From: Rhizomys pruinosus
Lineage: Eukaryota > Chordata > Mammalia > Rodentia > Spalacidae
NCBI GenBank assembly: GCA_009823505.1
Contig: VZQC01013986.1
Coordinates: 362,418 to 426,417 of the forward strand
DNA: 64,000 nucleotides
Direction of reading: 5' to 3'
Positions 1 to 17,200 of this stretch are shown piece after piece (position 1 is the stretch's first letter; each line of letters begins with the position of its first letter). Under the pieces are notes generated by a model. It had not been told where the DNA came from and did no database searches. It worked only from the letters and a program-made list of their open reading frames with translations. Made by a program: the position numbers and the translations under genes.

Positions 1-233
1 TTTTATTTATTTTTGTATGTGTATGAGTGTACTGTCTGCATGTAGGTTTGTGCACCCGTGTCGTGCAATGCCGCGGAGGTCAGAAGAGGGTGTCGGATTC
101 CCCTGGAACTGGAGTTCTCCTGGAGTTGGAGTTTCAGACGGTTCTCAGCCGCCATGTGGGTGCTGGGGATCGAACCCGGGTCCTCTGTAAGAGCGGTCAG
201 CGCTCTCAACCGCTAGGCCATCTCTCCAGCCCC
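1..233 (-). repeat. B2-type SINE in Dock7 intron
   Basis: Read on the minus strand it begins 'ggggctggagagatgg', carries the tRNA-like A and B boxes ('ggttcgatcc') and ends in the standard B2 tail. The 3' tail runs off the left window edge. Confidence 0.93.
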
Positions 234-235
234 AT

Positions 236-3508
<3,273 letters not shown>

Positions 3509-3513
3509 CTTTT

Positions 3514-3660
3514 GCTGGGCATGGTGGCATATACCTTTAATCCTAGCACTTGGGAGCCAGAGGTAGGCGGGTCTCTGTGAGTTAAAGGCCAGCCTGGTCT
3601 ACATAGTGACTTCCAGGACAGCCAGAGCTACAGGGAGACCTTGTCTCAAAAAAAAAAGAC
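3514..3660 (+). repeat. B1 SINE
   Basis: Starts 'gctgggcatggtgg', contains the 7SL-derived 'cctttaatcctagcac' and ends in an A-tail directly downstream of the L1 3' end. Confidence 0.9.
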
Positions 3661-5671
<2,011 letters not shown>

Positions 5672-6039
5672 TAGAGCTTTTAGAAAAATAAAATCTGAAT
5701 TGTTTTGATAGTGAATGTAGATTTTTATTACATGGTTTCAGATGTATCCCCTAAAACCTGACAAGTTCAATAAGCTTTTAGTCTAAGATAAAAGTCAACT
5801 TTTCCTTTAGTTTGAAAACTATACAGTTGTTGAATGCGTACTAACTGGGACAGCACTCGGGTCTGGCTTGCCTCATAAACTTATTACATTAAGTCCTTTA
5901 GTTTTTGTGGGAGAATTCACTAGAATGGGTCATAAGCAAGGTATGAACAGTAGCCAGTGGGCATATCCTAGACATAGCTTAAAGCAAGTAACCTCACTGA
6001 TGATGATCAAAGAAGATTCAGGATTTTTTCTTTTTCTAT

Positions 6040-6846
6040 TTAAATTTTATTTATTTTTGTATGTGTATGAATGTACTGTCTGCATGCAGGTCTGTGCACC
6101 TGTGTCGTGCAATGCCCCGGAGGTCAGAAGAGGATCCCTGATTCCCCTGGAATTGGAGTTCTCCTGGAATTGGAGTTACAGACGGTTCTCAGCCGCCATG
6201 AGGGTGCTGGGGATCGAACCCGGGTCCTCTGCAAGAGCAGTCGGTGCTCTTAACCGCTAGGCTATCTCTCCAGCCCCCTATCATGTAAGTTTTGATGTTA
6301 GAAATGGAAACTTGAGGGGCTGGAGTGATGGCCTAGCGGTTAAGAGCGCCGACCACTCTTGCAGAGAACCTGGTTTCGATCCCCAGCACCCACATGGCGG
6401 CCGAGAACCGTCTGAAACTCCAATTCCAGGAGAACTCCAGTTCCAGGGAATCCGACACCCTCTTCTGACCTCCGAGGCATTGCACGACACAGGCGCACAA
6501 ACCTGCATGCATACAGTACACTCATACACATACAGAAATAAAATAAAATTTAAAAAATTAAAGAAATGGAAACTTGAAGTTTTCTAATCTCAAGTCTTCT
6601 TGAGCAGTTTACACATTTAATTTTTTTATTAATTTTATTTATTTCTGTGTATATGAATGTTCTGTCTGCATGCAAGTTTGTGCACCCATGTCGTGCAATG
6701 CCGCGGAGGTCAGAAGAGGGTGTCGGATTCCCCTGGAATTGGCGTTTCAGACGGTTCTCGGCCGCCATGTGGTTGCTGGGGATCGAACTCGGGTCCTCTG
6801 TAAGAGCGGTTGGCACTCTTAACCGCTAGGCCATCTCTCCAGCCCC
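6040..6846. repeat. Three B2 SINEs in alternating orientation (-, +, -)
   Basis: B2 copies lie at 6040-6277 (-), 6316-6556 (+) and 6619-6846 (-) inside the last Dock7 intron. The middle copy is flanked by a perfect 16-bp target-site duplication, AGAAATGGAAACTTGA, at 6300-6315 and 6562-6577, so it is an intact retroposition event. The first two are head to head with a 38-bp spacer and should fold into a long hairpin in the pre-mRNA. Confidence 0.92.
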
Positions 6847-7717
6847 AGTTTACACATTTTTAGATTTCTATGTATAAGTGTGCGGTTACTTTTAAGAGGT
6901 TGTAGTGAGGGTGGAATTATAAATATAAGGAGCCTTTCACAATGCCTGGTATTTTACTTTGTAGCACCTTAGTTCTAGACAGAGCACAAAAATTGCTAAA
7001 ACTAAACTCTTTTTTCACATTTTGAGATCAAATTTATACCCAACTGTTAGATTCTGGCACTGACAGTTTATTACCCTGTCCTTTGAAATAATAAATCAGT
7101 AAGCCAATGAAATTATATTTGATAAATTAACATTTAAGAAGCCATTGATATTTGAGCTGGGCATGGTGACACACACTTTTAATCCCAGCACTCAGGAGGC
7201 AGAGGCAGAGGCAGGTGGATCTCTGTGAGTTCAAGGCCAGCTTGATCTATGTAGTGAGTTCCAGACCAGCTGGGACTAAAGGGAGGCAGACCCTGTGTCA
7301 AAAAGACAAAAATAAATAAATAGCTGATTATAATATAAAGTCCAGAATGGTATTTTGTGGTTAGTCTTAAAGGTCTTAAGATAGTGATTCTCAAAAATCT
7401 CACCTGAACTTTTGTCCATCCTTCTCTTGTGTATGGGTAGTGGAGTTTTCCAGAGACTGGATGAGATACAGTGAATGGATATAAAAGCAGATAAGTGAAT
7501 TCAGATCTTCTATTAAGCTAATTAAATATGTGCTATCTCAAGTTTCTTGTGTATTACTTTTTTTGTTTTGTTTTGTTTTTTAGAGACCTGTAGCTCCAGC
7601 TGCCCTGGAACTCACTCTGTAGACCAGGCTGGCCTTGAACTCACAAAGATCCGCCTGCCTCTGCCTCCCAAGTGCTAGGATTAAAGGCATGCGCCCCATG
7701 CCTGGCTTGTGTATTTT

Positions 7718-7752
<35 letters not shown>

Positions 7753-8631
7753 TTTTTTTTTTTTTTTTTTTCGAGATAGGGTCTCCCTGTAGCCCCAGCT
7801 GTCCTGGAACTCACTCTGTAGACCAGGCTGGCCTTGAACTCACAAAGATCTACCTGCCTCTGCCTCCCAAGTGCTAGGATTAAAGGCGTGAGCCACCATG
7901 CCCGGCTATTTTTAAATGCTGTTTATAGTAACAATTGGTTACTATGTAAAATAACTAAAAACTTTTCATTTTAATTTCTAATGTGGTAAAGGCTAACAAA
8001 GGATTTTGTGGTCCTCAGTGTTCAAGTTTTTTAAAAATGTGTTTGTGTTTTGTGCATGTGAATGCAGGTGCCCATAGAAGTCATAGATCCCCTTGAGTTC
8101 AAGTTAACAGGTAGTTGTGAGCTGCCCAACATGGGTGCTGGGAACCTAACTCTGGTCTTCTATAGGAGCAGTATGTGCTCTTAACCACATAACCATCTCT
8201 CTAACCCTTAGTTTAATAATGAACACCTGCCTTTTGCCATTTACTAACTCTCAAGTATTCCTCAAATCTTTCACACTAAACCTTAAGTCTTTGTCTTGCC
8301 ACAAATATCTGCAGTATCTGTTGGATATGTTAATGATTAACAGATTTAGCAAAGTGGCTACTATCATACAGATTTCAAGCATAAGAAAGAATATGTTGAA
8401 TATCTAACATTGAAGTCCCTCTCACAGAAAATAAACATCTTAAAGGTATATGCAAAAATTTTTTGTGTGTTGCCTTTAATCCCACTCCAGAGGCAGAGCC
8501 AGGCAGATCTGTGTGGTCTATATAGCAAATACCAGGCCCGTCAGAGCTACATAGTGAGACCCTGGCTAAAACTAAAGAGGTATATATTTTTTAAATTGTT
8601 CTCTTATAACTGTATCCTTTTTTTCCCCCAG
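6847..8631. other. Remainder of the last Dock7 intron
   Basis: Contains B1 (7155-7318, +), B1 (7558-7707, -), a (TTTA)n run (about 7716-7760), B1 (7765-7907, -), an older B2-like element (8028-8209, -) and a B1 fragment (8468-8575, +) only about 56 bp before the last exon. The rest is unique AT-rich intron. Confidence 0.8.
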
Positions 8632-8674
8632 AGATTCCTTCAGTCGAATGAGCCTTCGCAAAATGGATCTCTAG
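8632..8674 (+). CDS. Dock7: DOCK7 terminal coding exon (C-terminus and stop)
   Basis: A strong pyrimidine tract and acceptor ('ttttttccccca|g') precede 43 nt that complete the split Arg codon and encode DSFSRMSLRKMDL, then TAG at 8672-8674. This is the DOCK7 C-terminus. The 42 exon bases plus stop join the previous exon in phase (AG|A). The stop is followed after one base by AATAAA. Confidence 0.96.
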
Positions 8675-9097
8675 AATAAATGCACTTGTTTTACTCATTT
8701 GAAAAGAGCCATGTATTCAACAATGTGTGAAAACAATGATAGCATAATTCATTGAAGAATGCCAAAATGATATCAGATATAGAACTGTTAAATGTTTGAG
8801 GATCATGGCAATGGTTTCTAACAGTCTGGTAACATGCTGTCATTTTCTTAAAACTAGTCTAATGATTCAAAGGTACAGTACACATTTACCATTATTTATA
8901 CCATAGTTAATGTTAAATTTGTTTAAGTTCATATATTTTAATTTATATTACCATTTATAGATTCGTTTTGGAACCATTTAAATGTAGTAATGCTTATTTT
9001 AAAGGTACTATTAAATATGTGAATGTTTACACTAATTTTAATGAATGGGTGATCTAAGTTGTTTTCTGTATTAAGAGTTATCCAAGAACTAGTTCCA
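8675..9097 (+). other. Dock7: Probable Dock7 3' UTR
   Basis: Unique AT-rich sequence from the stop to the first SINE at 9098. Apart from the hexamer overlapping the stop region I see no second canonical AATAAA before the SINE cluster, so the true 3' end is uncertain; variant signals or a site inside the repeats are possible. Confidence 0.5.
8676..8681 (+). promoter_or_regulatory. AATAAA hexamer one base after the Dock7 stop
   Basis: The stop and hexamer read TAGAATAAATG. A cleavage site 10-30 nt downstream would give an almost UTR-less mRNA. It may be a chance hexamer in AT-rich sequence. Confidence 0.35.
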
Positions 9098-10722
9098 GGG
9101 CCGGAGAGATCCTCAAAGGACCTGGGTTTGGTTCTCAGCACCCACATGGCAGCTAACAACCATCTTTAACTCCAGTTCCACGAGATCTTATGCCCTCTTC
9201 TGGTCTCTGTGGGCATTGCACGCACATGGTACACTTGCATGTAAAACAGTCATACACATAAAAAATTTAAATTCTTAGCCGGGCGTGGTGGCGCACGCCT
9301 TTAATCCTAGCACTTGGGAGGCAGAGGCAGGCAGATCTCTGTGAGTTCAAGGCCAGCCTGGCCTACAGAGCGAGTTCCAGGACAGCTGAGGCTACAGGGA
9401 AACCCTGTCTCGAAAAGACCAAAAAAAATTTTTTTAATTCTTAAAAATAAGAGCTAGTTCTGGAGAGATGGCCTAGCGGTTAAGAGCGCCGACCGCTCTT
9501 ACAGAGGACCCGGGTTCGATCCCCAGCACCCACATGGCGGCCGAAAGCCATCTGAAACTCCAATTCCAGGAGAACTCCAGTTCCCGGGAAGAGTCCGATA
9601 CCCTCTTCTGACCTCCGCGGCGTTGCACGTCACGGGTGCACAGACTTGCATGCAGACAATACATTCATACACATACGGAAATAAAATTAAAACAAAAATA
9701 AAAAAAATAAGAGCTAGTTCCAAACTAGCAAAGTGAAAATCAAAATTGATGGTCATTTTGAGTCCCAAATAAAATACGTTAATGGTGGCAGATAATACCC
9801 CTCACCAAGAAGGATATTTTTAGAATTGTCAAAATATTTATCTGATAAAAAATGAGTCAGGACTGGAGAGATGGCTCAGCAGTTAAGAGCACCAACTGCT
9901 CTTGCAGAGGACCCGGGTTCGATCCGTATTGCCCACAAGGCAGCTGAGAACCGTCTGTAACTCCAATTCCAGGAGAACTCCAGTTCCAGGGGAATCTGAC
10001 ACCCTCTTCTGACAACATGGGTGCACAAACCTACATGCAGACAGTACGTTCATACACATAAAAAAATAAAATTAAGGGGCTGGAGAGATAGCCTAGCGGT
10101 TAAGAGCACCGACGCTCTTGCAGAGGACCCGGGTTCGATCCCCAGCACCCACATGGCGGCTAAGAACCGTCTGTAACTCCAATTCCAGGAGAACTCCAGT
10201 TCCAGGGGAATCCGAGACCCTCTTCTGACCTCCGCGGCATTGCACGACACGGGTGCACAGACTTGCATGCAGACAGTACATTCATACACATACAAAAATA
10301 AATAAAATAAAATTAAAAAAAATATAATGAAAAGGGGCTGGAGAGATGGTCTAGCGGCTAGGAGCACCGACTGCTCTTGCAGAGGACCCGGGTTCGATTC
10401 CCAGCACCCACATGGCGGCTGAGAGCCGTCTTTAGCTCCAGTTCCAGGGGAATCAAACACCCTCTTCTGACCTCCACGGCATTGCACAACACGGGTGCAC
10501 AAACCTGCATGCAGACAGTACATTCATACACATTAAAAATAAATAAAATTAAAAAAAAAAACAAACAAAAAAAAACGAACATAGAGTCTAGGCCGGGCTT
10601 AGTACCACATGCCTTTAATCCCATCACTCCAGAGGCAGAGGCAGGTGGATCTCTGTGAGTTCAAGGCCAGCTTGGTCCAAATAGCAAGTTCCAGGGAGAC
10701 CATGCCTAAAAAAAAAAAAAAG
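9098..10722 (+). repeat. Dense same-strand SINE cluster (B2, B1, four B2, B1)
   Basis: In order, all on +: deleted B2 (9098-9270), B1 (9277-9425), B2 (9461-9703), B2 (9859-10074), B2 (10076-10325), B2 (10335-10573), B1 (10591-10722). The B2 at 9461 has a target duplication ending GAGCTAGTTC on both sides (to 9460 and to 9720). The B1 at 9277 is flanked by 'taa(a)ttctta' repeats. It lies between the converging 3' ends of Dock7 and Usp1. Confidence 0.9.
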
Positions 10723-12763
10723 AAAGAAAAGTCTACACCAAAATACTTAATACCAATGACAATTGTTTGATCTTTATGGATCAGTCTTACCAGTTCTAAC
10801 TTCATGATCCTCAGAAACTAAAATTGCTTTCTGTATTTCAGATTAAGCTATAAGATTATTAGTGGTTTTAAACCAGTAAACTAGAAATCTGCTTTCAGGC
10901 TATTTATTTTATTTACATCACTGTGAAGGTATCCCAGCCGGGCGTGGTGGCACACACCTTTAATCCTAGCACTTGGGAGGCAAAGGCAGGCAGATCTCTG
11001 TGAGTTCAAGGCCAGCCTGGTCTACAGAGTGAGCTCCAGGACAGCCAGAGCTATAGTGAGACCCTATTTCAAAAGGACCAAAAAAGGAGAAGTCACATAG
11101 CTTAACACAGAAATTTATTGCTTTCATCAAAATTAAATTGTAACTTCAGTATGAAAACAGTCTACAAAAAACTTTTGAGAAATGAAGATTTCAATATCTT
11201 GGCACATTTTCCCCAATGAATATTCTTGATTTCTGAAAGCACTTTGAGAACAGTTTTCTGGAGTGGTACTCTATTTTATAGAATGGTAAAATCTTAACCT
11301 ACTGAAGTTACACTAGTCATTTAACAGAATTTACCAGATTTAATGTCATGCCTTCATTCTGTAGTTGATGTAGAAATAGAAAACAAGGTTGTAAAGTTGA
11401 CTTTTTGAGAGCATTAAGGTATGACTGAACAACTACTATAGCAGACTGGATAACAAAGGTTTTTCAGATAATCCTACATTCTTGGACCCAAAGAAGCGTC
11501 AAGTATGGTTAGGGCATCACTGAGTGGTACAATGCTTACACACACAAGGCCCTATATTCAATCTCTAGCATTACGTAAAGGAGAAAAAAATTATCTACTT
11601 GAGAAGGAAAATATTTAATACAAAGGCAAGGAGTCACAAATAACTCAAGCCAGGACTGGTGGGGTTTATGCTTAGAATACCAACTCTACGGCAGGGGGGT
11701 TCACTTGAGTTTGAGGCCACCCTGGGCTAGTAAGACCCTGTCTTTAAAAATAAAGTGACACTCCCCTCTTTAGGAGTTGCAGGGCTGGTAAAAGGTATAC
11801 TAAGTATTAGGTCACTTCACATTAGATTACTCAGTTTACATCTCAGTGGTACTATAGTTATGATTGAGTTATAAAATACCAATTATTTTCTGATGAATCA
11901 GATTTCTTTTCTAAAACTGCTGACATTCTGAAATAAGTAATCTCTGTCGGCAGCTTTTTTAAAACATATTTTATATGCAGCCATGATAGTGCACACCTTT
12001 AATCCCAGCACTTGGGAGGCAGAGGAAGGTGGATGGATCTCTGTGAGACATTCCTCCAGGCCACCTGTGGCTAACAGGGAGACCCTCTCATGTAAATTTT
12101 TATGTGTTAGTATATTGCACCTGTGTCATACAGTTCCCAGAGGGCAGAAGAGGGCATGGGCGTCGGATGCCCTGGAACTTGAAATATGGATAGTTAGCCA
12201 CCATGTGAATACTGGGAACTGGGTCTTCTGCAAGAGTAACAAGTGCTCTTATCCCCCTTGGAGCCATCTCTTCAGCCCCTCTACCAGCAGTTCTGATAAA
12301 GGGGAGGTGAGAACCTTGATTTTATTTGTCATACCATCTATGGGAAAATAATTGACTAGGTAATATTAAAATGGAATGTATAAACATTTTAAAGAAAAAA
12401 GTCATAGTACCAAAAGTGCTCTTAAAATTCTCTGGTTTTAGATTCCATTAAGTCTACTTTAAAGGACAAACAGGACACAAAAATTTTATTGTAAACTTGT
12501 TGTCTTTTTGAGACAGGGTCTCCCTGTAGTCCAAGCTGGCCTTAAACTCAGAGATCTGCCTGCCTCTGCCTCCTGGGTGTTGGGATTAAAGAGATGCACA
12601 ACCACACCCAGCTAGTGTAAACTTTGAAGTAAACAACTTGGATGGACAGTTTCTCCTCTGAAAAAAAACTTACCTCCACTCGCCAGAAATTATACATTTA
12701 CTGCCTTTGGGAACTCTACAAAATCAAGTTTAAAAAAAAAAAAATCACACATTTGTACACATA
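10723..12763. other. Intergenic spacer between Dock7 and Usp1 3' ends
   Basis: Holds B1 (10936-11085, +), an ID-like tRNA-derived SINE (about 11505-11590, +), a B1-like fragment (about 11650-11755, +), B1 (11975-12085, +), B2 (12090-12279, -) and B1 (12502-12614, -). No open frame or splice pattern stands out. Confidence 0.75.
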
Positions 12764-13498
12764 ACTGTTAAACAGTTTAAATTTTATTGACCTCCCAGTT
12801 TTTTAAAAAAGTTAAATTTAAGGTCACACCTCTAAGTTTGATGTACTATGTACGGATCGTGCAGAATGAGTATGAAGATACAAATTAGTCATGCCCAAAA
12901 AGATTGACAAGAATACAGAATCATCTTCATAAATACATATAAAATTCCTATGAAGATAAGAGGACCGCCAGGATTTCTGAGACACTTTTCAAAGTGATTC
13001 AAGGCACAAAATATACAGCATCATGAATATACATATTCTAAACTTTGTGCCTCTGATATAGCCCAAAGATCTGGCTTTGTAACTATTAAAAAACTAAATA
13101 TATTGAATGAAATTCTGTTTCTTGGGTGAAAAACCACAGACCTATAAACATCAAGTAGATAATTACTCCAGAATATGGAGAATACAAATACAAGCACTTT
13201 ATTTTAAAAAGCAAACACAAAAGATCGGTGTAAATCCAAAAGTGTTTAACGGCTTCCATTTTGGATAAAGAACCTATACAAATTTGTTCCCAGAAGCTAA
13301 TGCATTACTAGTCTCTACAAAGAAAATGAATTCTAAAAATTAACATGGTTTTCAGTATTTAAAATTTCACTATATAAAAGCCTAGAGACCAATAATATTC
13401 AATAGCTTCAAAAGATATACTAAAGACTCTTTGATGTAATCAACTTTACCAACATCTGTCCAGATCTGTTTAATATATACACAAGGAAAATATACTCA
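12764..13498 (-). other. Usp1: Usp1 3' UTR (end estimated)
   Basis: Unique AT-rich sequence downstream of the Usp1 stop, ending about 20 nt past the AATAAA at 12783-12788 (minus strand). Another AATAAA on this strand at 13198-13203 could give a shorter isoform. The length of about 735 nt is reasonable for this gene; the exact cleavage site is inferred. Confidence 0.6.
12783..12788 (-). promoter_or_regulatory. Candidate Usp1 poly(A) signal AATAAA
   Basis: Canonical hexamer on the minus strand, about 710 nt beyond the stop codon. A second hexamer lies at 12485-12490. Confidence 0.55.
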
Positions 13499-14234
13499 CT
13501 ATAATTTCTTATAAAATAGCAAGTAGGGAGTAGATGTAGGAGATGTCGAAGGGGAAAGAGAATTCAAAAAGTCCTTCTCTTCTGTAACTTTCACTTCAGA
13601 ATCATCAAAAAGCAACCACTTCCCCTCATACTCCTTTAAGCTTTGCACTACATAGGAAATTTTGTTCTCAAATCCACTCATGTTAATGCCTGTTTGGTCA
13701 CTGGATTCCTTGTTTCTATCAGATTCATGGGTCCCATTAATATCGTTAGTTTCAGAATTTCTATTTTCAGCAAATGCTGTACCGGCAACCTTATCAGGAT
13801 TAGATGCTTTGTTGTATAACTCATAATCTGCTCTGCTCTTTTGTCCTCCAAGAAGTCCAACCGCTTCTACATTTTTTTTGTTCAGAACTTTACTTGGCTG
13901 GGCATTCCCACCAACTCTAATTGACACTTCTTCATCATCATAATTTTCAGCCACACCCCTTGCTTCCTCCTCATTCAGTGGTTCTGGCTTACCGATTTCA
14001 CACATCTGGTCAACCACAAAATTCCCCTTATCTAGTTCCAGACTGTTAAGGTCAGTGACTTTAACAGAAGCAGTGTAATGCCCACTACTAATTGTAATGC
14101 CACTGTGCATTACAACAGCAAATAATCCATAGCTGTCATTAGTTGGCTTTGTGCTCCATTCTTCTAGTGACAGTTTAAGAGGTGTCAATAAAGGAGTGTT
14201 GATCTTGGAAAGTCCACCACCATAACAATCAAAC
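13499..14234 (-). CDS. Usp1: USP1 last coding exon (His/Asp of the catalytic domain, C-terminus)
   Basis: The acceptor 'CGAAG' precedes base 14234, which completes the Glu codon split after GA in the previous exon. 244 residues (538-781) follow to the stop at 13499. The segment has the His box 'SGHYTA' with His589, the autocleavage-type diglycine 666-667 in GLLGGQ, and 'LLFDDSEV' with the catalytic Asp. It ends LLFYKKL. The acidic and Asn/Ser-rich part between the His and Asp boxes is the known second insertion of USP1. Confidence 0.97.
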
Positions 14235-17200
14235 CTTCGGAATGAAAAGAAAGTTTACTATAATTCCATTTTAAATGCAAAGCTTTACATAAAATATGAA
14301 ACCAAGTAATGAGTCCTTAATTGCTAATGCTCATGAACACAAAAAGGCTTCAATTTTGAATAAAATGTACAATACATGTACAGAAATATTAAAATAACCA
14401 ATATTTGAGTGTTTCCTCGGAGGATTTTTTTCCTCATTTTTTTCCCCCAATTTTGTGTGCAAGGAAATTAGCCTTTTTTTGGGGGCGGGGGGTCTTTTTG
14501 AGACAGCGTCTCCCTGTAGCCCCAGCTAGCCTGGAACTCAAGATATAGACCAAGCTGGCCTTGAACTCACAAAGATCCGCCTGCCTCTGCCTCCCAAATG
14601 CTAGGATTAAAGGCGTGCGCCACCACGCCCGGCAACATGTCACTTTATAAGATGTGACAACTACTGTGAAGTTCTAATGGTAATATCAAACAAGTGATTA
14701 ATGTAGAAAGCAGTGAGGTAGGTATACAATATCAGAAAAGCCTGGCTAACCAAAACATAGTTTTTACTTTTATATTTACCTTTAAAAGTTCTTAGACAAA
14801 TTCTAAACTATAAAATTTCCCCAAAATTTCAGACATTAGTTGAATTTTCTAATTTAACCTTACAGGGAGACCCTGTAGTCCCAGTTGTCCTGGAACTCAC
14901 TTTGTAGACCAGGCTGGCCTGGAACTCACAAAGATCAGCCTGCCTCTGCCTCCCAAGTTCTAGGATTAAAGGCGTGTGCCACCACACCCGTTGTTTTTTT
15001 ATGTGTATGAGTGTACTGTCTGCATATAGGTTTGTGCACCCGTGTCATGCAATGCTGCAGAAGTCAGAATTGGGCATCAGATTCCCCTGGAACAGGAGTT
15101 AAAGACGGTTCTTAGCCGCCATGTGGGTGCTGGAAATTGAACCCGGGTCCTCTGCAAGAGCAGTCGGTGCTCTTAACCTCTAAGCCATCTCTCCAGCCCC
15201 ATCCCAAAACCTTTCTACCCTTCAAATAAATGAGTCAGGCATGATAGCTCATGCCTGTAATCCTAACACTAACATGAAGCAGTCCTATCTCTGAGCTCCA
15301 TCACCATCCCCAGCAAGCATACTTAACTCACATGAAAAGGAATCTGCTTATTAAGATACTAACATTTTTTTTCTAAATCAATTCTTATACTTTTCCATCA
15401 GTAGCAGTAGCCCTATTACATAGTATTTTAAGTAAACCTACTCTTCTATAGCAGCTCATGTTCTTCATATAGCTTTTATTTATAATACTCACTCCAAGCC
15501 ACTGGCAGCAAAGCACTTCAAATGAATAGTTATAACTTCAGGCATTTTATCAAACAAAAGACTTCGCTCAGCTTCAGTATAATGATGGCAATTTTCACAG
15601 AAATATTTATCTTCTCCTACAATTCTCTCCACTGAAGCAAATTGTGAAATTGCCCATCGCAAGGTCTTCATTTCTGTTTTTGGCTCTGGAGAAACTACAA
15701 AAGAAACAATCTGTTCACTCACAAATATCCCTTTCAAATACTTAAAAAATTAAACCACAAGGTTCCATGTACAGTATCACATACCTTATTCCCAAATATC
15801 TAAAGTGATTTTTTTAAGAAGTTCACCCTTAAAGATATGTACATACATATACATCTTGGAAATTTATAATCCTAGCACTCAGGAGGCAGAGGCAGGTAGA
15901 TCTCTGTGAGCTCAAGGCTAGCCAGGCTATTAGTGAGACCCCCATCTCAAAAAAAAAAAAAAAATCTAATTAGAAAAAAGATACATGATATGTACAATGA
16001 AAAACAAGATAAACCTAATCTTTGCCTCAGTGTAAGCCTAGCCTAAAAGTACATCTAAGACAAACCAGTCTTGTGATTATTCCTTTTTAGTTTGCATTAA
16101 ACAGTGGCTCAAATATTGAATTAAAACATTTTATTCTTCTCCTCTAACATCTTACATAAAAAGTCTACAATTTCCTAAACAGTATTAACAAATGCTACTA
16201 ACAGACAACATATATATATGTATATATGTATATATATATATATATATACACATACACACCAAGGATACTACACTATAATTATTCCATGGTCCACACAAGG
16301 CTCCAATTTTGCTTACTTTCAGAACTTTCTTCTACTTTAGAAAGCTCATCTTCTTGTACTGGCACACTGATATCCTGAAAATCTTCTCTTCTTTCTGTTA
16401 AACTTTCACACTCCAAACAACGAGTCCTTAATACCAGCTGGCCCTGAAATAATTTCTCCACTAGTTCAAAACCAATTTGCTCTGCACCTGAAAATAGAAA
16501 AATATAAATCTAGAAAGATTTTTCAGTATAGCCCAAATCATCAATTTCCCACTGAAATAAAGTATATCATGAATACAAGGTCCATTTCACATCTCAGATT
16601 ATACTATGCCTTATTCATGAAATGTCCCCACAAAGATTTTAAATATCAATTATTATCTTTTTTATCTCCCCAGCTTGTTTCCCAAAGCCATTTCCTTAGA
16701 ACTTCCTCAGAGTAAGAAAGAACTTTTGGTAAAACCATCCAACACATTAACTGTACATATTTTCCCTGAGATACACAAAGGTGTGAATATTATTAAGTAG
16801 AAACGTACTTAATAGAAGTGAGTTTTATCTCACTTCTAAACTTCACTGAATTCAATTTCCCTTATGAGTTTCTAACATACTGCATAGATTTAATGTATTG
16901 AGCTTCCCTATCATCAGGTAGAATAACCTTAATATTCAATAGCATTTTATGTATACATAATATATGCACACGCACACTATAGCTAAATAACCTTTTCAAA
17001 ACAAAATTTTTTTTTTAATTTTTTTATTTCTGTATGTGTATGAATGTTATGTCTGCATGTAAGTTTGTGCACCCATGTCGTGCAATTCCGCGGAGGTCAG
17101 AAGAGGGCGTCGGATTCCCCTGGAACTGGAGTTCTCCTGGAACTGGAGTTTCAGACGGTTCTCGGCCGCCATGTGGGTGCTGGGGATCGAACCCGGGTCC

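Noticed and set aside
10050..10523. Recurring 60-150 codon frames with the same peptide pattern throughout the window
   Set aside because: All are translations of B2 SINEs (for example 27-251, 6071-6253, 22806-23267, 36557-36739). The repetition reflects the SINE, not a gene family.
11505..11590. Possible tRNA gene
   Set aside because: The tRNA-like boxes belong to an ID-like SINE with an A-rich tail; it cannot fold as a complete tRNA.
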